Shown: in pieces, positions 56,431 through 57,330 of the stretch
Numbering within the stretch: the first letter of the stretch is position 1
How the letters are laid out: each line of letters opens with the position of its first letter
IMG/VR virus record: IMGVR_UViG_3300027833_001471
Coordinates: 1-57,330 of that record
DNA: 57,330 bases
Direction: 5' to 3' (one strand)
From: a virus
Made by a program: the position numbers and the translations under genes
The notes under the pieces: generated by a model
What the model was told of the DNA's origin: nothing
Databases searched by the model: none
What the model saw: the letters and a program-made list of their open reading frames with translations, nothing else

Positions 56431-56718
56431 ATGGCACACACATTATTCACCCCAAATTCCCAATCAAACGGACTGTCAATTGCGGCATACAAAGTAGTAA
56501 CATTCTTCGACAGAATTGGAGAAGCAATGGCTAAACGTAAAGTAGCAAGAGATACTTACAAATCCCTACACAAACTAACAGATAGAGAACTAAGCGACAT
56601 TGGTATCAGTCGTGGTGATATTCGCTCTATCTCAGAAGACAAATGGCACGAAAACAGTCTTCGTGACACATACCCACATAATATTCCTTCGAACCCAAAT
56701 TTAAGAGGTTCTGTATAA
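56431..56718 (+). CDS. DUF1127 small protein
   Basis: 95 residues. The core YKSLHKLTDRELSDIGISRGDIRSIS is the DUF1127 signature (L..L.D..L.DIG..R.DI). N-terminal 20 residues are disordered, followed by a basic amphipathic helix (RIGEAMAKRKVAR). DUF1127 proteins in alphaproteobacteria are Arg-rich small proteins that affect RNA turnover, phosphate and stress responses. In a phage it may tune host RNA metabolism. AAAAGGATTG ribosome site; TAATG overlap with the next gene. Confidence 0.85.
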   Translation: MAHTLFTPNSQSNGLSIAAYKVVTFFDRIGEAMAKRKVARDTYKSLHKLTDRELSDIGISRGDIRSISEDKWHENSLRDTYPHNIPSNPNLRGSV

Positions 56719-56903
56719 TGGAATTAGCAGGTAACACACCAGTAAACTTTAACATATTTAAATTGTTAAGCAGAGTATTAGTAATAACAGGAATGTTCCT
56801 TTGGGGTATTGGTGAGTCAGCAGGTCGTGCAAGAGCGGCATCAGAATTAGCTCGTATGGGCTACCACGAAGAAGCAAAAAGATTAATGTTGGAGAGTAAA
56901 TAA
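56718..56903 (+). CDS. Small single-span membrane protein
   Basis: 61 residues: one hydrophobic helix ([17 protein letters not shown]) then a basic helical tail [21 protein letters not shown], host-like in style. Between TAATG overlaps on both sides, so translated together with DUF1127 and AtpE. Unknown; it might sit at the membrane with the c subunit. Confidence 0.7.
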   Translation: MELAGNTPVNFNIFKLLSRVLVITGMFLWGIGESAGRARAASELARMGYHEEAKRLMLESK

Positions 56904-57127
56904 TGTATGGTGATATAGCAACAATGGGCGCAATGATTGGCGCAGGACTAGCAACATTTGGCATGGGTGGCGCGGCTATCGGTGTTGGAATTATTGTAGG
57001 AGCGGTACTTAAAGTAATGCCTAAGAAAGCAGACACAGGCACTATGTTTGTCGGTGTTGCATTTGCAGAAGCATTAGGAATCTTTGCATTCTTAGTAGCG
57101 CTACTATTAATGTTTGCTGTTGTTTAA
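56903..57127 (+). CDS. atpE: F-type ATP synthase subunit c (AtpE-like)
   Basis: 74 residues, two-span hairpin. First span [22 protein letters not shown] has the GxGxG-type packing; second span [23 protein letters not shown] places the proton-carrying Glu56, and closely matches alphaproteobacterial c subunits. The cytoplasmic loop differs: the family's Arg-(Gln/Asn)-Pro, which contacts F1 gamma/epsilon, is replaced by K37-V-M-P40-K-K. It would enter or compete for the host c-ring in the inner membrane. I am not aware of c subunits reported from phages. Confidence 0.92.
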   Translation: MYGDIATMGAMIGAGLATFGMGGAAIGVGIIVGAVLKVMPKKADTGTMFVGVAFAEALGIFAFLVALLLMFAVV

Positions 57128-57330
57128 ATGGTAGGCGAACAGCACGTTGAGATATCAGCACAAGTGGTACAGAAGTTAGGCTTCTATATGTTTGTGGTAA
57201 TGACTTCATTATTATTAATATGTACAGCATTTGGGTTCTATGCAGTAATTCAAAAGTTTAACGAACCAAACTGGAAAGAGGTATGTATCGCAAAAGGCGG
57301 TGTACCAGTACAATTAGAAAAATCAGTCTT
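57128..57330 (+). CDS. Partial membrane protein at the window edge
   Basis: 67 codons read without a stop before the window ends. Starts at the base after the atpE stop. One membrane span (FYMFVVMTSLLLICTAFGFYAVI) then a soluble part with a single Cys (VCIAKGGVPV). Not an ATP synthase subunit by eye. Function unknown. Confidence 0.65.
   Translation, partial: MVGEQHVEISAQVVQKLGFYMFVVMTSLLLICTAFGFYAVIQKFNEPNWKEVCIAKGGVPVQLEKSV

Noticed and set aside
1-57330. Window as a bacterial chromosome or prophage
   Set aside because: T4-type replication genes, late promoters and virion-like genes are spread from end to end, and host-like genes are embedded in phage operons with overlaps. No integrase, attachment sites or housekeeping blocks are seen.
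1-57330. CRISPR arrays, insertion sequences, transposases
   Set aside because: No regularly spaced repeats, terminal inverted repeats or transposase motifs were noticed on reading.
56718-57330. Further ATP synthase subunits (a or b) beside atpE
   Set aside because: The flanking membrane proteins lack subunit a or b features; only the c subunit is recognisable.

Overview
The window is a piece of a large T4-like (myovirus-type) phage genome, very probably marine and infecting an alphaproteobacterium. The phage assignment rests on a T4-type replication and transcription set (topoisomerase subunits gp39 and gp52, gp33, gp59, gp32, UvsX, gp41), on dense head-to-tail packing with ATGA/TAATG overlaps, on tRNAs, and on T4-style late promoters (TATAAATA). 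The host inference rests on a circularly permuted two-piece tmRNA gene, HemJ rather than HemG/HemY, an alphaproteobacterial-looking AtpE, DUF1127 and DUF6356 proteins, an alphaproteobacterial-type porin, and early promoters carrying GANTC, the CcrM methylation target, in the -35/-10 spacer.

Layout. 1-5.7 kb: start of a leftward tail gene, topoisomerase genes and small genes. 5.7-7.2 kb: three tRNAs, a candidate structured RNA and a sugar epimerase. 7.2-15 kb: HNH nuclease, ABC-GNAT fusion, heme genes hemE-hemF-hemC, and a Mom-like modifier beside a DNA methyltransferase. 15-24.3 kb (leftward): A-type Fe-S carrier, lipase, CHASE2-adenylate cyclase, and a curli-like set (CsgF, CsgG, two curlin-repeat proteins, FecR). 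24.3-27.3 kb: short early genes behind sigma70 promoters. 27.7-35.4 kb (rightward, late): virion-like proteins, then sulfotransferase, two radical SAM proteins, glycosyltransferases and a methyltransferase-like protein. 35.4-43.8 kb (leftward, late): cytochrome P450, GNAT, flavin halogenase-like enzyme, minimal AMP-forming ligase, radical SAM/hydroxylase fusion, two more Asp/Asn-hydroxylase-like enzymes and a methyltransferase. 43.9-50.7 kb: early small genes, PiT-like transporter, HemJ, tmRNA, porin, heme oxygenase and a bilin reductase. 50.7-55.9 kb: replication and recombination core. 56-57.3 kb: DUF1127 protein, small membrane proteins and an F-type ATP synthase c subunit.

How the parts fit. 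HemC, HemE, HemF, HemJ, heme oxygenase and the ferredoxin-dependent bilin reductase make up most of a route from porphobilinogen to a reduced bilin; HemD and HemH would have to come from the host. The same heme could feed the P450, and the Fe-S carrier could serve the three radical SAM proteins. CsgF, CsgG, curlins, FecR, cyclase and porin point to remodelling of the host envelope or surface. tmRNA, tRNAs, AtpE, PiT and DUF1127 touch host translation, energy, phosphate and RNA control. Two promoter classes divide the window: TTGACA-N17-TATAAT-like early promoters (about half with GANTC in the spacer) serve small host-takeover candidates and replication genes, and TATAAATA late promoters serve virion genes, the curli set, the P450 cassette and heme oxygenase. 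All functions are read from sequence motifs by eye; no database search or structure prediction was run.
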